The notes beneath the pieces are model-generated. The model was given only the letters and a program-made list of their open reading frames with translations. It ran no database searches and was not told the DNA's origin. A stretch of DNA of 64,000 bases from NCBI GenBank assembly GCA_029204225.1, contig CM055106.1:48063337-48127336 (forward strand), written 5' to 3'. Of the stretch, positions 21,916 through 33,479 are shown piece by piece (position 1 is the first letter of the stretch; the number at the start of each line of letters is the position of its first letter). The stretch is from Diphasiastrum complanatum. Taxonomy: Eukaryota > Streptophyta > Lycopodiopsida > Lycopodiales > Lycopodiaceae. The translations under genes were made by a program, and so were the position numbers.

Positions 21916-23579
21916 ATGGCTACCCCTAGAGCTGCTCCTGGAGGTGCTCCACAAGAGGTCAATCCAATTATTGTTAGAAGAGCACCCTGATTGGATCTAC
22001 CCAAATATAATGGATTAACAGATCCAGTTAGATTTCTTCAAATCTATGCTGAATCCTGTGAGGTCTATGGTGAGATTTATCCTCAAGATAAACTTAAGCT
22101 GTTTCCTATGGCCTTAATAGGCACAACACAAGATTGGTATTATAACCAAGATGAAACTGAGCGTACAGATTGGGAGGTTGTTAAACGAGCCCTTATCAAA
22201 TGGTTCAAACCGCGGAAGTTTATGGAAGACCCTTTCCTACTTTTAAGTAAAATTAAAATGGGAAAGCGAGAAATGGTTCGAGATTACATCGAAAGGGTGA
22301 AATGTCTTAGATCTGAATGTGAACCTGAGCTGATTAATGAAAATGCCATGATTATGTGGTTTTTGTTAGGTCTATCTAAACGGATCAGACGTGAGCTAAA
22401 ATGCCATAATGAGTACGCACTTTTGCAAAATGCTATGGACGATGCAATTCGGGAGGAGGATGAAGATTCAGATGATGAGCCGAATGTCAGTATGTTGCCT
22501 TATACAACAAGGCAGACTACTACGACATCCACCACTATTGCATCAACGAATGCCAATGCTACTGCAGAATTGATGCTCAATGAGTTTGAGAAACTTGGGA
22601 AGACCCAGCAGAAACAGATGGAAAAGTTACAGTTGCAATTTGATGAGAAGATCAAAGCATTGAAAAATTTCCACAGAGAAGTGAACAAAGAACCTGAGAA
22701 GTTTGCAAAGACTTTTCCTACCAAGGAAAATGTCTGGTGTTCTATTTGTACAAGAAATCACACAGTGAACGAGTGTCCTCAATTGAAAAAACGAATGAAA
22801 ATCAATGTTTGCCATCTGTGTTATTCACCTGACCATGAGACTGCTTTTTGCAACTTCAACCCTCGGATAATTCAGCAATGGTATGCCTAGATGGGATATC
22901 GAGAACCACAGTATGGAGGAAATCCAGCAGCAAGACTGCGACAATCTATTCTTGGATACCCGGAACGTCTAGCTTTGCCTGCCCCACCAAAACACTCTGC
23001 TCCTCCTGCCAATTTGATGGAACGAGAACCTTACGGAAGTGTTGAGCAATGGAGCTATGGTAATGATTAGGAAGGTGGATCTTCAGAACAGTATGCCATT
23101 TATGCTGCTGCTCAACAACAAGCCTCGAAAAATTGGGCCAGAGCACCAATTGGATGTTTTGCATGTGGAGAAAATCACAGAGTTGCAGAATGCCCAAATA
23201 AAGAAAAATTTGTACCATTCTGTCGTGATTGTGGATATGGGCATTGCTATAAAGATTGTCCAACAGACCAAAGCCACCACCAGCTGCAGCACCTGTAAGT
23301 AGCTCAAAATAAACCAAGTGCACCCTTGATGGTGGTCACCAGAGCACAAAAGCAAAAAGAACCAGTAGTGGATCCAGTACCTGCTGATTCTATATTATTG
23401 AACGATACACCAACAGCATCGGGAGTCTATCCAAATCTCAATGTAGAAAAATGAAGATATCAGGATATGAGACAATGGATTAAACATCTTCAAGAAGAAG
23501 AGGGACTTGAAGCTGCTAAAGTAACAGCTGAAGTTCGGTCTTCACCATTGCAGCTCCAAGAAATTTACGTATGGATATG
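21916..23579 (+). pseudogene. Gag of the 10.8-kb gypsy element
   Basis: The frame starts at ATG 21916 (MATPRAAPGG) and continues, with in-frame stops at 21988, 22888, 23068, 23296 and later, to about 23579. It contains a retrotransposon-gag domain (LPKYNGLTDPVRFLQI ... LIKWFKPRKF), a Gln/Lys-rich stretch, and two pairs of Cys/His motifs: CSICTRNHTVNEC with CHLCYSPDHETAFC (22737-22857), and CFACGENHRVAEC with CRDCGYGHCYKDC (23155-23265). Four knuckle-like modules in one gag is unusual. The stops are mostly single transitions (CAG to TAG, CGA to TGA). Gag forms the particle and binds RNA. Confidence 0.88.
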
Positions 23580-24803
23580 AATGATCAATTACATCATCAC
23601 AAAGAACCCTTCAAGATGACTAAACCGGAAGCACCGCATATAGAATTACTCATGAACATTTGGTCTAGCAAAATCAATATTTCATTGGGAGAGTTCCTAA
23701 AGTTGGTACCAAAAGCAAAAGAAGTCTTAGCGCAAAAGTTAGCTCAAGAAGAATCAGAAGTCCATCAGGAGCCGCTTTTTTGTGCTAAATTTGAAGAATC
23801 TAACGGTGTACGCCATGTTGGAGCTGCTTGGGAAAGTGAACAAAAGAATATCACTCTACCGATACAACATAGACAATTTTCTAAAGAAGCAGCCGTGATA
23901 GATGGCGGTTCAGGAGTTAACCTGATTTTTACAAAGCTATGTACAAAATGGGGCCTTACAAAGATTAAGCCTGCTACTTTTGCTATTAAGCTAGCTGATG
24001 TCTACCGAGTTCTCTTAGGACGTCCATGGTTATGAGTTGCGCAAGTAATTCATAATTGGGGAACAAGAAAAGTTACTTTTGAAAATTGTGAACGTGCAGT
24101 TAAAGTTGATCCTACGACTTGGACTATCAAACCAGTGGTTCAAAAAGCGGATGACGATTCATCAACAACGGATCACGCTTGTGATCGACCAGAGAAAAAA
24201 TTGGGAGTTCACTACGATTCTCAAACGGATACTATCAATTGGAATGAAGCTCTTGCAACAATTGATTGTATAGTAGGATATATGTGTCAACAAGATATTC
24301 AATCAGAGTTGAGCGAGATTTCCTTATTAGATCGAACATTGGATACACCAATCACGTTTCCACTAAATGTGCTGAATGTAGCATGGATATCAATGGAACC
24401 TATACCAGATCCAATCGAGGATGATCTCATACTAGTGAGCCATGCCTTAACTTATGATGGCAATGCAGAACTTATGGATGAACAGACTCTACATCATATG
24501 GATCCGACCAGATTTGGAGTGCGCAATGTTCCTGATGAACCAACAATCAAATTGCCCAAAGCAATTATATTGAAGGGAGACAAGATCACAAGTTTGATGA
24601 CGAAGAAACAAGCTAAGCAACATTATGATATGGTCTTGAAATGGGAAAATTCCCCTCAAAAGATCGATTCAAAGGAAGTGCCACCTCTATTGGATAAAGG
24701 CAAAGGAAAAGTCAAGAATGATTCTTCAAGTCAGATTTCTAGCAAGACATCATCGTCTAGGAAGTCTTCACCTGTGAAGAAAGATTTATCATCCCGAAAG
24801 TAA
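23571..24803 (+). pseudogene. Protease and linker of the 10.8-kb gypsy element
   Basis: The frame begins near 23571. Protease active site AAVIDGGSGVNLIF near 23900 (D-G-G-S-G), ending VLLGRPWL at 24033, followed by a stop and then an open linker in the same frame (VKVDPTTWTIKP, LGVHYDSQTDTINW, NVAWISMEPIPDPIEDD) to 24803. Compared with the reverse fragment at 17276-20010, about 40 residues between the active site and VLLGRPWL are missing, so the protease could not fold normally. The linker's role is unknown; it is conserved between the two copies. Confidence 0.85.
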
Positions 24804-24826
24804 TCACCTCAAAAGAACCTCATAGA

Positions 24827-26185
24827 TTGCTTGACGTCGATTTCATTTATGAGATCGAGCATACAGAATGGATTTCTCCGATTGTCATTGTTCCTAAGAA
24901 AAATGGAAAATTGCGAATCTGTGTGAATCTCAAAGCATTGAATAAAGTGACACGGAAGGATCACTTTCCGTTACCTTTTATTGAAAGCATTTTGGATCGT
25001 CTTGCTGGAGCGAAAGCTTATAGTTTTCTGGATGGCTCTAGTGGTTACAACCAGGTTAAGATTGCACCTGCCGATCGCCACAAAACTGCTTTCGCAACAG
25101 AATGGGGCACCTATGCTTGCAAAGTAATGTCGTTTGGACTCTGTAATGCACCAAGCTCATTCCAAAGAGTAATGCAATTTGCCTTTAAAGATTACCTGCA
25201 AAAATTTCTTGAAATTTATTTGGACGACTTGGGAGTTCATAGTACAGATACAGACCACCTGGATCGATTGGGGAAAGTATTTGAAAGATGTTGCACCAAT
25301 ATCAGATTTCTCTAAATCCAGTAAAATGCCAGATACTAGGTTTTGCACAAAGTTGTGCTTGGACATGTGATATCAAGACATGGTATTGCCACCGATTATT
25401 CTAAGATCAAAGTTATTGTGGAATTGCCACTACCAACAACAATTCAAAGAGTTTATGTGTTTATGGGTCATGCGAACTACTATCGAATTTTTATTATCTT
25501 CTTTGCGGATTTAGCACGACCTATATACAAATTAACTATTGTTCCTATTTGGACAGTAGAGGTGTTAAAAGCCTTTGAAAAGTTAAAAAAAGTATCAACT
25601 TCAGCACCAATACTGCATTCTCCAGATTGGACATTAGAGTTTCATGTTTATACGGATGTTTCAAAATACGCCATTGGATCAGTTTTGATGCAACCAGGTG
25701 ACTATAAGAAGGATTATCCTATACGATTTGCACGCAGACAACTTACAGATCCAGAGAAGAATTATTCAACAACAGAACGTGAAGCGCTAGCCATGATTTT
25801 TTCTGTTCGGAAATTTCGTCACTACCTCATGGAAACGCACTTTGCATTTTATACGGATCATCAACCGTTACTTTACTTGGTAAACAAGACATGTAATACT
25901 GGACGTATTGCAAGATGGTTATTATTATTGACTGAATTTGACTTTCGAATTGTAGTTCAAAAGGGAAGGCAACATTATCTAGCCGATCATGTTTCGCGAA
26001 TTGAATCCGCACCAGTTAATACTGAAGTGGATGATGAACTGCCAGATGCTGCGTTGTTCTATGTTGAAGCAGTATTTGAGTGGGTGGCAGATACTGTTGA
26101 GTACCTGATGCTAGGACAACCGAATGACTCTTTGACAAAAGTACAGAAAAGAGAATTGATCCATAAGGCTCAACCTTATCAATAA
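24827..26185 (+). pseudogene. RT-RNase H of the 10.8-kb gypsy element
   Basis: Reverse transcriptase: YEIEHTEWISPIVIVPKK, FPLPFIESILDRL, the first catalytic Asp in YSFLDG, FGLCNAPSSFQRVM, and the active box YLDD (about 25220). A frame break follows at 25313-25343. The connection then reads VLGHVISRHGIATD, and RNase H follows: FHVYTDVSKYAIG, TEREALAMIFSVRKFRHYL, FYTDHQPLLYLV. It ends near LADHVSRIES. The N-terminal fingers present in the related element at 40.6 kb (HVPLKPGARPTASYPYR region) are deleted. The frame from 25343 to 26185 is fully open. Confidence 0.92.
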
Positions 26186-26197
26186 ATTGCAGGACAA

Positions 26198-27346
26198 TTG
26201 TATCGTCGTGGAGCAGATAATATTTTACGAAGATGTGTTTTACCGCATGAAGTACCAGATTTAATCATGTTTTTACATGATGGCATGGGTGGAGGACATT
26301 TCTCTACAAATATTACTATTCACAAACTTTTGCAATTCGGTTGTTGGTGGCCTATGCTTCATAAGGACACAGAAAATTTTATTCAGACATGTGATGTCTA
26401 CCAGCGAGCACGACGACCTACTCGATAGAATTATGAACCCTTACATCCAGTTTTATCGCAAGCACCATTTAAAAAATGGGGACTGGATTATGTTGGTCCT
26501 ATTCATCCTGCTGCGCAAGGATCTCAGGCCCAATACATTATCGTCGCAACTGATTATATGACCAAGTGGGTTGAAGCCAAAGCTGTCAAAGTGGTTGATG
26601 CAAAATCTACGGCAAAGTTTCTATATGAAAATATTATAATCAGATTTGGATGTCCGATCGAAATTGTCAGTGATTGGAGTACAACTTTGTTAATCAAACC
26701 ATAAAGTGTTTACTGGAAGATTTTTTGTTATACACAGATTTAGTACTCCCTATTATCCCAGACGGAATGGCCAAGCTGAATCTTCCAATAAGATTCTCTG
26801 CACCATTATGACAAAGACAGTTGAAGCGAGTCGGTCTGATTGGAAACATAAACTGTATGCAGCATTATGGGCATTTATAATGCTTACAAAAATAGTACAA
26901 ATCAAACACCTTTTCAACTGGTTTATGGTCAAGATGCTGTTATGCCAATTGAATTTTTAATCCCATCTTTATGCATAGCAGCAACCGAACGATTAACTGA
27001 TGATATGTTTTTACAACTCTGTCATGAAGCATTGCACAAATTATGTGAAACCCGATTGATGACAGTTCATGCCTTAGCAGCAGAGAAAGCCCGCCGCAAG
27101 GCATGGCACGATCGTCGATTGCACAAAAAAGATCTGAAAGCAAGAGATCTTGCATTGATGTACACAACCAAGCTGATCAAGGGTAAGTTGAAGTTTACTG
27201 GTGAAGGCCCGTATAAAGTGAAGGAAATCTTGAACTATGGTGGAGTAATTCTTGAGCACTTGGATGGAATACAATTCGATACTCTGATAAATGGCAGTCG
27301 ATTACGCAAGTTTTGGCAGCCTGCTCCGCCAGTTGAACAAGCCTGA
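26198..27346 (+). pseudogene. Integrase of the 10.8-kb gypsy element
   Basis: The zinc-binding domain comes first: H in VLPHEVPDLIMFLHD, H in GGHFS, and C-x2-C spoiled to CDVYQRA (about 26390). The catalytic core follows: GLDYVGPIHPAA, ATDYMTKWVEAK, then IEIVSDWSTT where the usual SDRGTHF is degraded, and RRNGQAESSNK with the Glu. The C-terminal part (FQLVYGQDAVMPIEF, WHDRRLHKKDLKARDLAL, EGPYKVKEI) is open from 26867 to 27346. The frame is interrupted by stops or shifts at 26183, 26426, 26702 and near 26880. Confidence 0.9.
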
Positions 27347-27576
27347 TCTCAATGGGTTTTTTAATTTATTTGTTTTTCAATTTTTTGTTTTCAATATTTA
27401 ATTTGCTGACTTTTTTGGAAGAAGATAGTTATAAAAAATAAATAAATAAATAAGGAAAGACTGATGAGCAAAAGTCAGGAAGTCATCAGCATAAAAAAAA
27501 GGAAGCACATAATTTTTTATGGAAAATGCCTTAGAAAACCACTGTTTTGGGCATATTTGGCTAATACAGTACCAAA

Positions 27577-27920
27577 AACCTTCGCTGAGCTCTCAGACTG
27601 TACATCCACCCTTGATTTATCTAAATTGAGGTGAGCAAAGGTTTCTGACAAGAGAAAATTCAATTTTTGAGTCAGGCGAATGTTCAGTGATATGTCATTT
27701 TGGGAACCTTCGCCGAGCATCATAACCTCATTATGAACCTTCGCCGACCTGCTAGATGATCTTAAAATATCAAAATTAGGTTGTCTATAGGTTCAAATTG
27801 TGAAAAAATACATTTATGACAGTACCTGGACAAAGGACCCTCTTGGGCGAAGGTTCATCCTTTGCCAGCCCTGGAAAACGTTCGTTTGATAGGTTCAGAT
27901 CCCTAGAAACCTTCGCCGAG
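27577..27920. repeat. Recurring AACCTTCGCCGAG motif between integrase and the 3' frame
   Basis: Direct copies at 27577-27589 (one mismatch), 27705-27717, 27736-27747 (12 bases) and 27908-27920, with a reverse-complement copy overlapping 27845-27856. They lie in the roughly 800-bp spacer between integrase and the extra 3' frame, where an internal promoter or splice signal for that frame would be expected. Function is unknown. Confidence 0.7.
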
Positions 27921-28162
27921 ATTTTTATAGCCTATTATTACAGTACTGTACATGCTTGCAAATTTTTGTGCAGAACTGATCAACCAAACTACTATTCAGT
28001 GTAATGGACCCACCAAATTCACCTATAAGTTGGCTGAATTCGATTCATTCCTCACTTGTGCTAGCGAAGCTCTTGCGAATTTTTCTTGCGACCAAAGCCT
28101 TCCAAATTTCTTGCATTGCCTTGTAATACGCTTTCACACGTTTATAATTCCTTTCTGATCAT

Positions 28163-31045
28163 CATGTCTTCTACCGATACTTCCCAGTTTTTCACGCTAT
28201 ACTATCCATCGTGATGTCCCATCTGCAACGGGCATCATGATTCTTCCTAGCACAAGCATGGTCACTCAGTGGATGACCCTTGCAGAGCCTCTACTCACTG
28301 CAATGGGTATTCATGAGAGAGCCTTTTCGGGTCGTATCAATATGGATTTCATCACTCTTGCCTTCAGTACGTGGAAGGAAGAGAAATCCAAGTTTTATAT
28401 CACCTTCCAAGGAGCCACACACAAAGTGCACTTCACTGAGGTCGCACTTGCAACTATAGGAATCTCATCCAGTACGCAAGCCTCACCCAATCACAAGCAC
28501 GCCAAACAGGCCATCAAGCCATACATTGACCTCACCAACGATCTGCACTGGACCAATGATGGCTACCTTCTGGAAGCCATCACTGAGCCTTCCATCCACG
28601 CAGCTGCCCAGCTGTTGAATCATTTCCTGATGGTTGGCAACCTCAGGAAAGAGCGCATCACATCTCAAATCCTTCACAGGATAGTGGAGTCCCACATCAA
28701 GTTGGCCAAAGCCCCTCTTGGACCATATAACTGGTTCAAGACTGTTTTTGGTGAGCTCAAGCGAGCTATTAAGGCCAATACTAAGCAGCAGTTCATCGCT
28801 AGCTCTCTATTGTCCCTCTTAGCCGCTTCTCACCTAGAAAACAGAATCCATGGCTTCCACCTAGATTTTGTGCTTTCGGTTTACGAAGAAGCACCGGCTG
28901 AGTCATCTCATCAGGCCTCAAGTTCTCATGATCGTCATCGTCCACGCAGCGAGATCGTAATTCCTGACTCGCCTTCCACGTCACGACGTCGCACTAGGCA
29001 TACCTCGTTAGCTGCGCTTCCGCCCCCACTACTGTTTGCACTGAACTTCCCATTCCCCTCACGTTTGATGCTTCCCTCGCCTCTGCTCCCATACAAGGAC
29101 AGTCTGTGACCATTGGACCTACCATTTGCCATCACAGTTGCCCAGGTCGCCTCACCCCTGCGCACCGAAGCAACCTCACCCAACACCAAAATCTTTGAAA
29201 TGCCCCAGAGCCTAGCGCCCTTTGAACCCCAATCCCCTAGAAGAGGATTCGGGCATATCCATGAATCTACTATCGGTGTCGAAGATGCCAGTCAGCAACC
29301 ACACACACACAAGGTAACCCAGCCACACTTCGGGTGGACACATCTGTCAAGTCACCAAAGCAGTTCAACGCCAAGATGCCTGAAGGGTTTGAAGAAGAGG
29401 ATACTTTTGAAGAAGAAGAAACCTTGGCACCTATTCCATGCCTACCAAGGACAGTACCATCAGGTTCTCCTGTTGTTGCCACCTCCACAACCGTCGATTC
29501 TGGTGATGCTCTAGGGTTAGTTTCAAGCCTTGGACAAGTGATCCAGTCTATGCTGGATAAGAAGAAGGAAATGGAGCAGAGGATCTTTGATCTAGGATCC
29601 GAAAACACTCTGATCAGCCAGAAAATTGTCCAGCTGGATCGAGAGTTAAAGATAGCCAAACAAAATGAAGATAAGGCTGAAAGCTAAAAGAAATTGGCCC
29701 AACAACAAGTTGATCGCTTGGAAACCTACATCAGCTCCCTGCAAAACGCCATGACAACTGCACAGGATCAGGTAGATAAGGCAGTGCAAGATGCCAAGCA
29801 ACAGGTGCAGCTGCTGAAGGGGCAATTACAGATGGCCGAACAAGATTGCACACGGCTTCAAGGTGAATTGGATGCGACCACCCTTGAGCGTGATGCCTAT
29901 CTGCAAACGCAAATACCCGATCATCTGGTCACACCGACGGAGATTGTGTATTTATTCAAGAAAGTGGAAACATACAAAGTGGCCCTTCAGGGATTCCAAG
30001 GCCTCTTTGATAGATTCAAAGGAGTAGCTTCAACCGAGTTGGCAAAGGCAAAAGAGACCATCACCACCTATGAAAAAGCAGTCACTCAAGTATTGAAAGC
30101 CGGACCACAAGTCCCCGTTCCAGTCATGCTGCAATTCTCTCCTTCACGCCAGTACAATTGGATATAGGGATTGATTCGAGCATGGACCAGGGGGGAGCTC
30201 CAGATCTAGTAGATCAACCGCCAACCATACCGGCAGTACAAGCAGGTCCATCCTCATCAAGGACAAGACATTTATTCAGAAGGCCCATCAGCGTCGAGGA
30301 CCAGATCTAGACCTTCTTAAAGCAACATCTGCATGAGTCCTCGCATGGTGGATGGGTTCTGAAATTTAAGACCTTCGAGATTGAGGCCGACAAAGAATTG
30401 GACAAAATACCTGCACTGGGAGAACAGCCGGCATGGAGAATCACGATTTTTGAGAAAACTCCGGAATCAATTAGGAGTTACGTCACCAGCCCTCGTAAGT
30501 TGCAGGTAGATCCTTATTACGTGCCAATGCCACGAAGACATAAATGGAAAGATTTGGGATTGGCTATGGACAAAATCACCATCCATACACCCAATTGGCC
30601 AATCATCCATCAGCCTTATAGCTAGAACATTTCAGTGGACTTCCACTGTGCCTTACAGGCATATCAGAGAGAGTATGTCCACTCTCCGGATCCAACGGTG
30701 CGACAATCGACAATGTTTGCTAAAGATCTAACTTTGTTGGCATCAATGGCAACCCAATGGGACGATTGCCTTCCTACCTTGGCATTTGATCCAAATAAGC
30801 CGATGGCCTCAGAGCAAATCACAGATTAGCTGCCGATTGCTCGACTGTATTTTTGCGCAGCTATGATGGGAGGCTCTTGGGAATCCCGCTTCACCTCATG
30901 GAAGACTTCCAAGTGGATTGCCGGAGCCCACCGTTGTTTCCTGCTACACAACTTGCATTTCAATACTGCACGCCTTGACTTTATGGAGAAGGTGTAGTAT
31001 CATTTAATTAAGATTCGGCGCGAAGCCAATAAAAGTCCCCAATAA
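28163..31045 (+). pseudogene. Extra 3' ORF of the gypsy element (uncharacterised)
   Basis: A long additional protein downstream of pol, position of env-like genes in some plant gypsy elements, but with no signal peptide or membrane segment visible. It starts at ATG 28163 (MSSTDTSQFF); a frameshift near 28195 leads into the open 28237-29106 frame, a globular region (QWMTLAEPLLTAMGIHER, FYITFQGATHKVHFTEVAL). Then a Pro/Ser-rich stretch to about 29330, an acidic stretch, and a strong coiled coil at 29520-30060 (IVQLDRELKIAKQNEDKAE, QQVDRLETYISSLQNAM). The C-terminal part (PYYVPMPRRHKWKDLGL, FTSWKTSKWIAGAH) ends at TAA 31043. Frameshifts near 29110-29340 and 30160 and stops at 29685, 30310 and 30624 break it. 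The N-terminal pattern faintly recalls plant mobile domain or 'putative plant transposon protein' families; not certain. Confidence 0.75.
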
Positions 31046-31081
31046 CTGCATATTGTAGGTGTCGTGGGACCGCCACCAATT

Positions 31082-31092
31082 TTGGTGGGGGA
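31082..31092 (+). other. Polypurine tract
   Basis: TTGGTGGGGGA just before the 3' LTR start at 31096, the usual plus-strand priming site. Confidence 0.7.
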
Positions 31093-31095
31093 TAC

Positions 31096-31844
31096 TGTTG
31101 GACGGTTTGCGGACCCCAAGGCAATCCCAACCCTAGTTAATAAGTGAGAAGGATTTGGCACTTTGCATGTGTAAGTCCAACTTGATGACCACATAGTTAT
31201 TTGATTGATTAGTTAAAAGTTAATAAAGGACTTTAGGCCTTTTTGCGGGACTTTTAATGTCGTAGGGCCTAAATGTCAAGTTAGTGAATAAAGTTGGGTT
31301 TCCCTCATTCCGACACTTTTTTAAATTTGAATAAAAAGAGAGGCAAGACTGGACCAATAGGATTTAGAGGCCAGGGTCCTCCTCTCTACTATAAAAAGGG
31401 ACCAACTCGAGTTGCTCTTGATGTTCATTTCCTCATTTCAATAAAGCTGATTGGTTCTTTTTAGAAATGGATTGATGAATGTCCTTGCTCTTCCTCTCTT
31501 TTCCTCCATTTCTCATGCTTTCTTTGGTATTTGCTAATTGTTGGATTTGATCATTATTGGGATTGCTATTTCTTATGCTTTTTGTGAGAGAGAAAGGGAG
31601 AGAGAGAAGAGTAAGTTTCTATCATTGTTGTGGATTTAGGGTTAATGGAAGTAGGGTTAATGGATATAGTGTTAATGCTTAGTGTTAATGGATGTTAGTG
31701 TTAGATCTTCCATTCATGTTGAAATCTGAACTATACTATCGCTCGCATGGGAACGAACCTACGCGTGACAGCTAACTCCGTCTCTCTGATGCTAGATTGA
31801 CTAGATCTTGGATTCAAGTTAGGCAAGGAAAGAAACCCACTACA
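31096..31844 (+). repeat. 3' LTR of the 10.8-kb gypsy element
   Basis: 749 bp, starting TGTTGGACGG and ending CCCACTACA. TATA box at 31389-31398. It differs from the 5' LTR by scattered substitutions and a roughly 10-bp deletion near 31305 (where the 5' LTR has TTGATGGTTCTCA). Confidence 0.93.
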
Positions 31845-31849
31845 TTAAC

Positions 31850-32555
31850 GTCCCCAATTGGTTCTCCAATTGCCACAAGTTGATCTCTCAGCTCCTTTAT
31901 CCTGGTGAAGAAAGATCCCACTGATTCACTTTCTTCCATCCTTACTGTGTTCAATCTCGACTTCAAGAACATGGCCCGAGCTGGATTGCAAGTTTGAAAT
32001 TGCATTCTAAGAGCTTCCCAAGCTCCCCTAGCCGTCGTGGCATCACTTATATGAGTGATCACATGGTCTTTCACTGAAAGATTGATCAAGGACAATGCTC
32101 TCTGTGCCTTTTAATCAAAGGCCCTCATGTCACCTGGAGTGGTATTTGGCCGGACTTCAATACCTGCCACAATCTCCCATAACTCTTTCTCCATCAAAAT
32201 GCTCTTCATTTTGAATTTCCAGATGTTGTAGTTAGAAGCCCCATCAAGTTTGCTTACATCGCCCAAAATTGCCTCGTTGATGTTTGCCATTTCCAAACTG
32301 CTTGAAACTCCACCTGTAGGCTATAAAGTGTATGTCGAAGTCAACTGTGATGTTAGAAATAAAAAATAATGACCTACAATTTTTGGCTTACCAGGCCACC
32401 CACCACTCTTTCGCCAAATTGAAAGCCAAACTGGCCTCGCTTTCCGAAATGCTTCTCATCACCAACTCCCAGCTACTTGCCCAGTGGAATGGTGAAATCA
32501 TTTCTGGCATGTTCCAAACACTTTCTTCGCGGCAATCACTCTATTTTGGCAAACC
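31850..32555 (-). pseudogene. Copia family A copy 2, 5' half (leader and gag start)
   Basis: Minus-strand gag from Met at about 32290 (MANINEAILGDVSKLDG) to QLVAIGEPIGDV at 31850, where the gypsy LTR interrupts it; the rest is at 20451-21024. The frame here lacks the 1-base deletion of copy 1 but carries the same TAA after RAFD (32112-32114), before AQRALSLINL. The leader 32302-32555 aligns with bases 1-186 of the window. Gag domain of the UBN2 type. Confidence 0.9.
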
Positions 32556-33479
32556 GTACTTGTAGGTACAGTTAGGGTGCCCTTCATTTGGAGGCTATAG
32601 CCTTTCGTTTGGCCAAAATAGGCTAAAGGAGGTGAAAATAAGGGCAATTTGGGTTTTTGAACTATTCCTTTAGTGTGAAGAAACTTCACCTTTCACAAAA
32701 CTTGGGACCCAACAATTTTTTCACTTTGAGAATTTTTAATATAAAGAAGGGTGCCTTTGCCCTTCAGATCTTCGGGACCCTTTCAAAGCCCATCTAAGGG
32801 TGATCCTCCATCCTGTGGCCCACGTTTCTCCCTGAGAACTCCATCTTGGTCATTGATTTTATTGGAGGCTTATCTGATGGTTGCTAACAGTCTCGAGTGT
32901 CGAAGGTAGCTCTTCCAGATGCCAAACACCTCCACGCACTAGGGCTTCTCTTCGATTCACCGCGCGCGAGCCTCCATGCGACCTATCCTCTCTCCACAGC
33001 TATGGAGTTGACAAAGGGTTTTGGAAAACAAACATCCAACTTTTCAAGCTTTCCTCCAGCTCTCAGCGGCAGTCAGCGGCTGTCTAGAGCTTGATCACTC
33101 CATTTATTTATTATCTTTCAAACATTCACAAAATCATCAAAGATCAATCTTAGATTGATGGTACAACTCGACCTTGAATTCCATTGTCACAATGTCTCCA
33201 AGATTGCTTATCTCAAAAAGTGTAGATCACAATGTATCTTCATCAAGGATAATATATTAGCTTGGATTTGAGGATTAGGGGTACATTGCATGATCTTTAG
33301 ATTTAAAACTAACATCTAAAAACATAATTATGAGATCTCACCTACTTGATGGTTGGACCAAGATGAGTTAGGTGGTTGGTCACCAATCTCACCAATAACT
33401 CAGCGTGTACAATGCCCTAACGCTCGTCGAGCTACGTAGTCCGCTAACTCGACTTGTCCAATGCTTCGGCCTTCAGCCT
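32556..33479. other. No recognisable gene
   Basis: Contains repeated GGGTGCCCTTC / GAAGGGTGCC-like blocks at 32575 and 32745 and a small GC-rich stretch around 32950. No conserved protein motif is visible. Confidence 0.45.

Larger units (their letters stand above)
21025..31844 (+). mobile_element. 10.8-kb Ty3/gypsy element with an extra 3' reading frame
   Basis: Complete in outline: LTRs at 21025-21783 and 31096-31844, Asp-type primer-binding site 21788-21805, gag, protease, RT-RNase H, integrase, a long additional frame, and a polypurine tract at 31082-31092. It is inserted in gag of a reverse copia family A copy. The flanking pentamers TCAAA (21020-21024) and TTAAC (31845-31849) each differ by one base from the uninterrupted TCAAC of copy 1, so they look like an aged target duplication. 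Domain order RT-RNaseH-integrase and the primer-binding site suggest a non-chromovirus (Athila/Tat-like) lineage; this is inference. Many stops and deletions make it non-autonomous now. Confidence 0.92.

Noticed and set aside
29270-29659. 129-codon minus-strand frame
   Set aside because: Shadow of the plus-strand 3' ORF of the gypsy element, whose coiled coil and neighbours support the plus frame.
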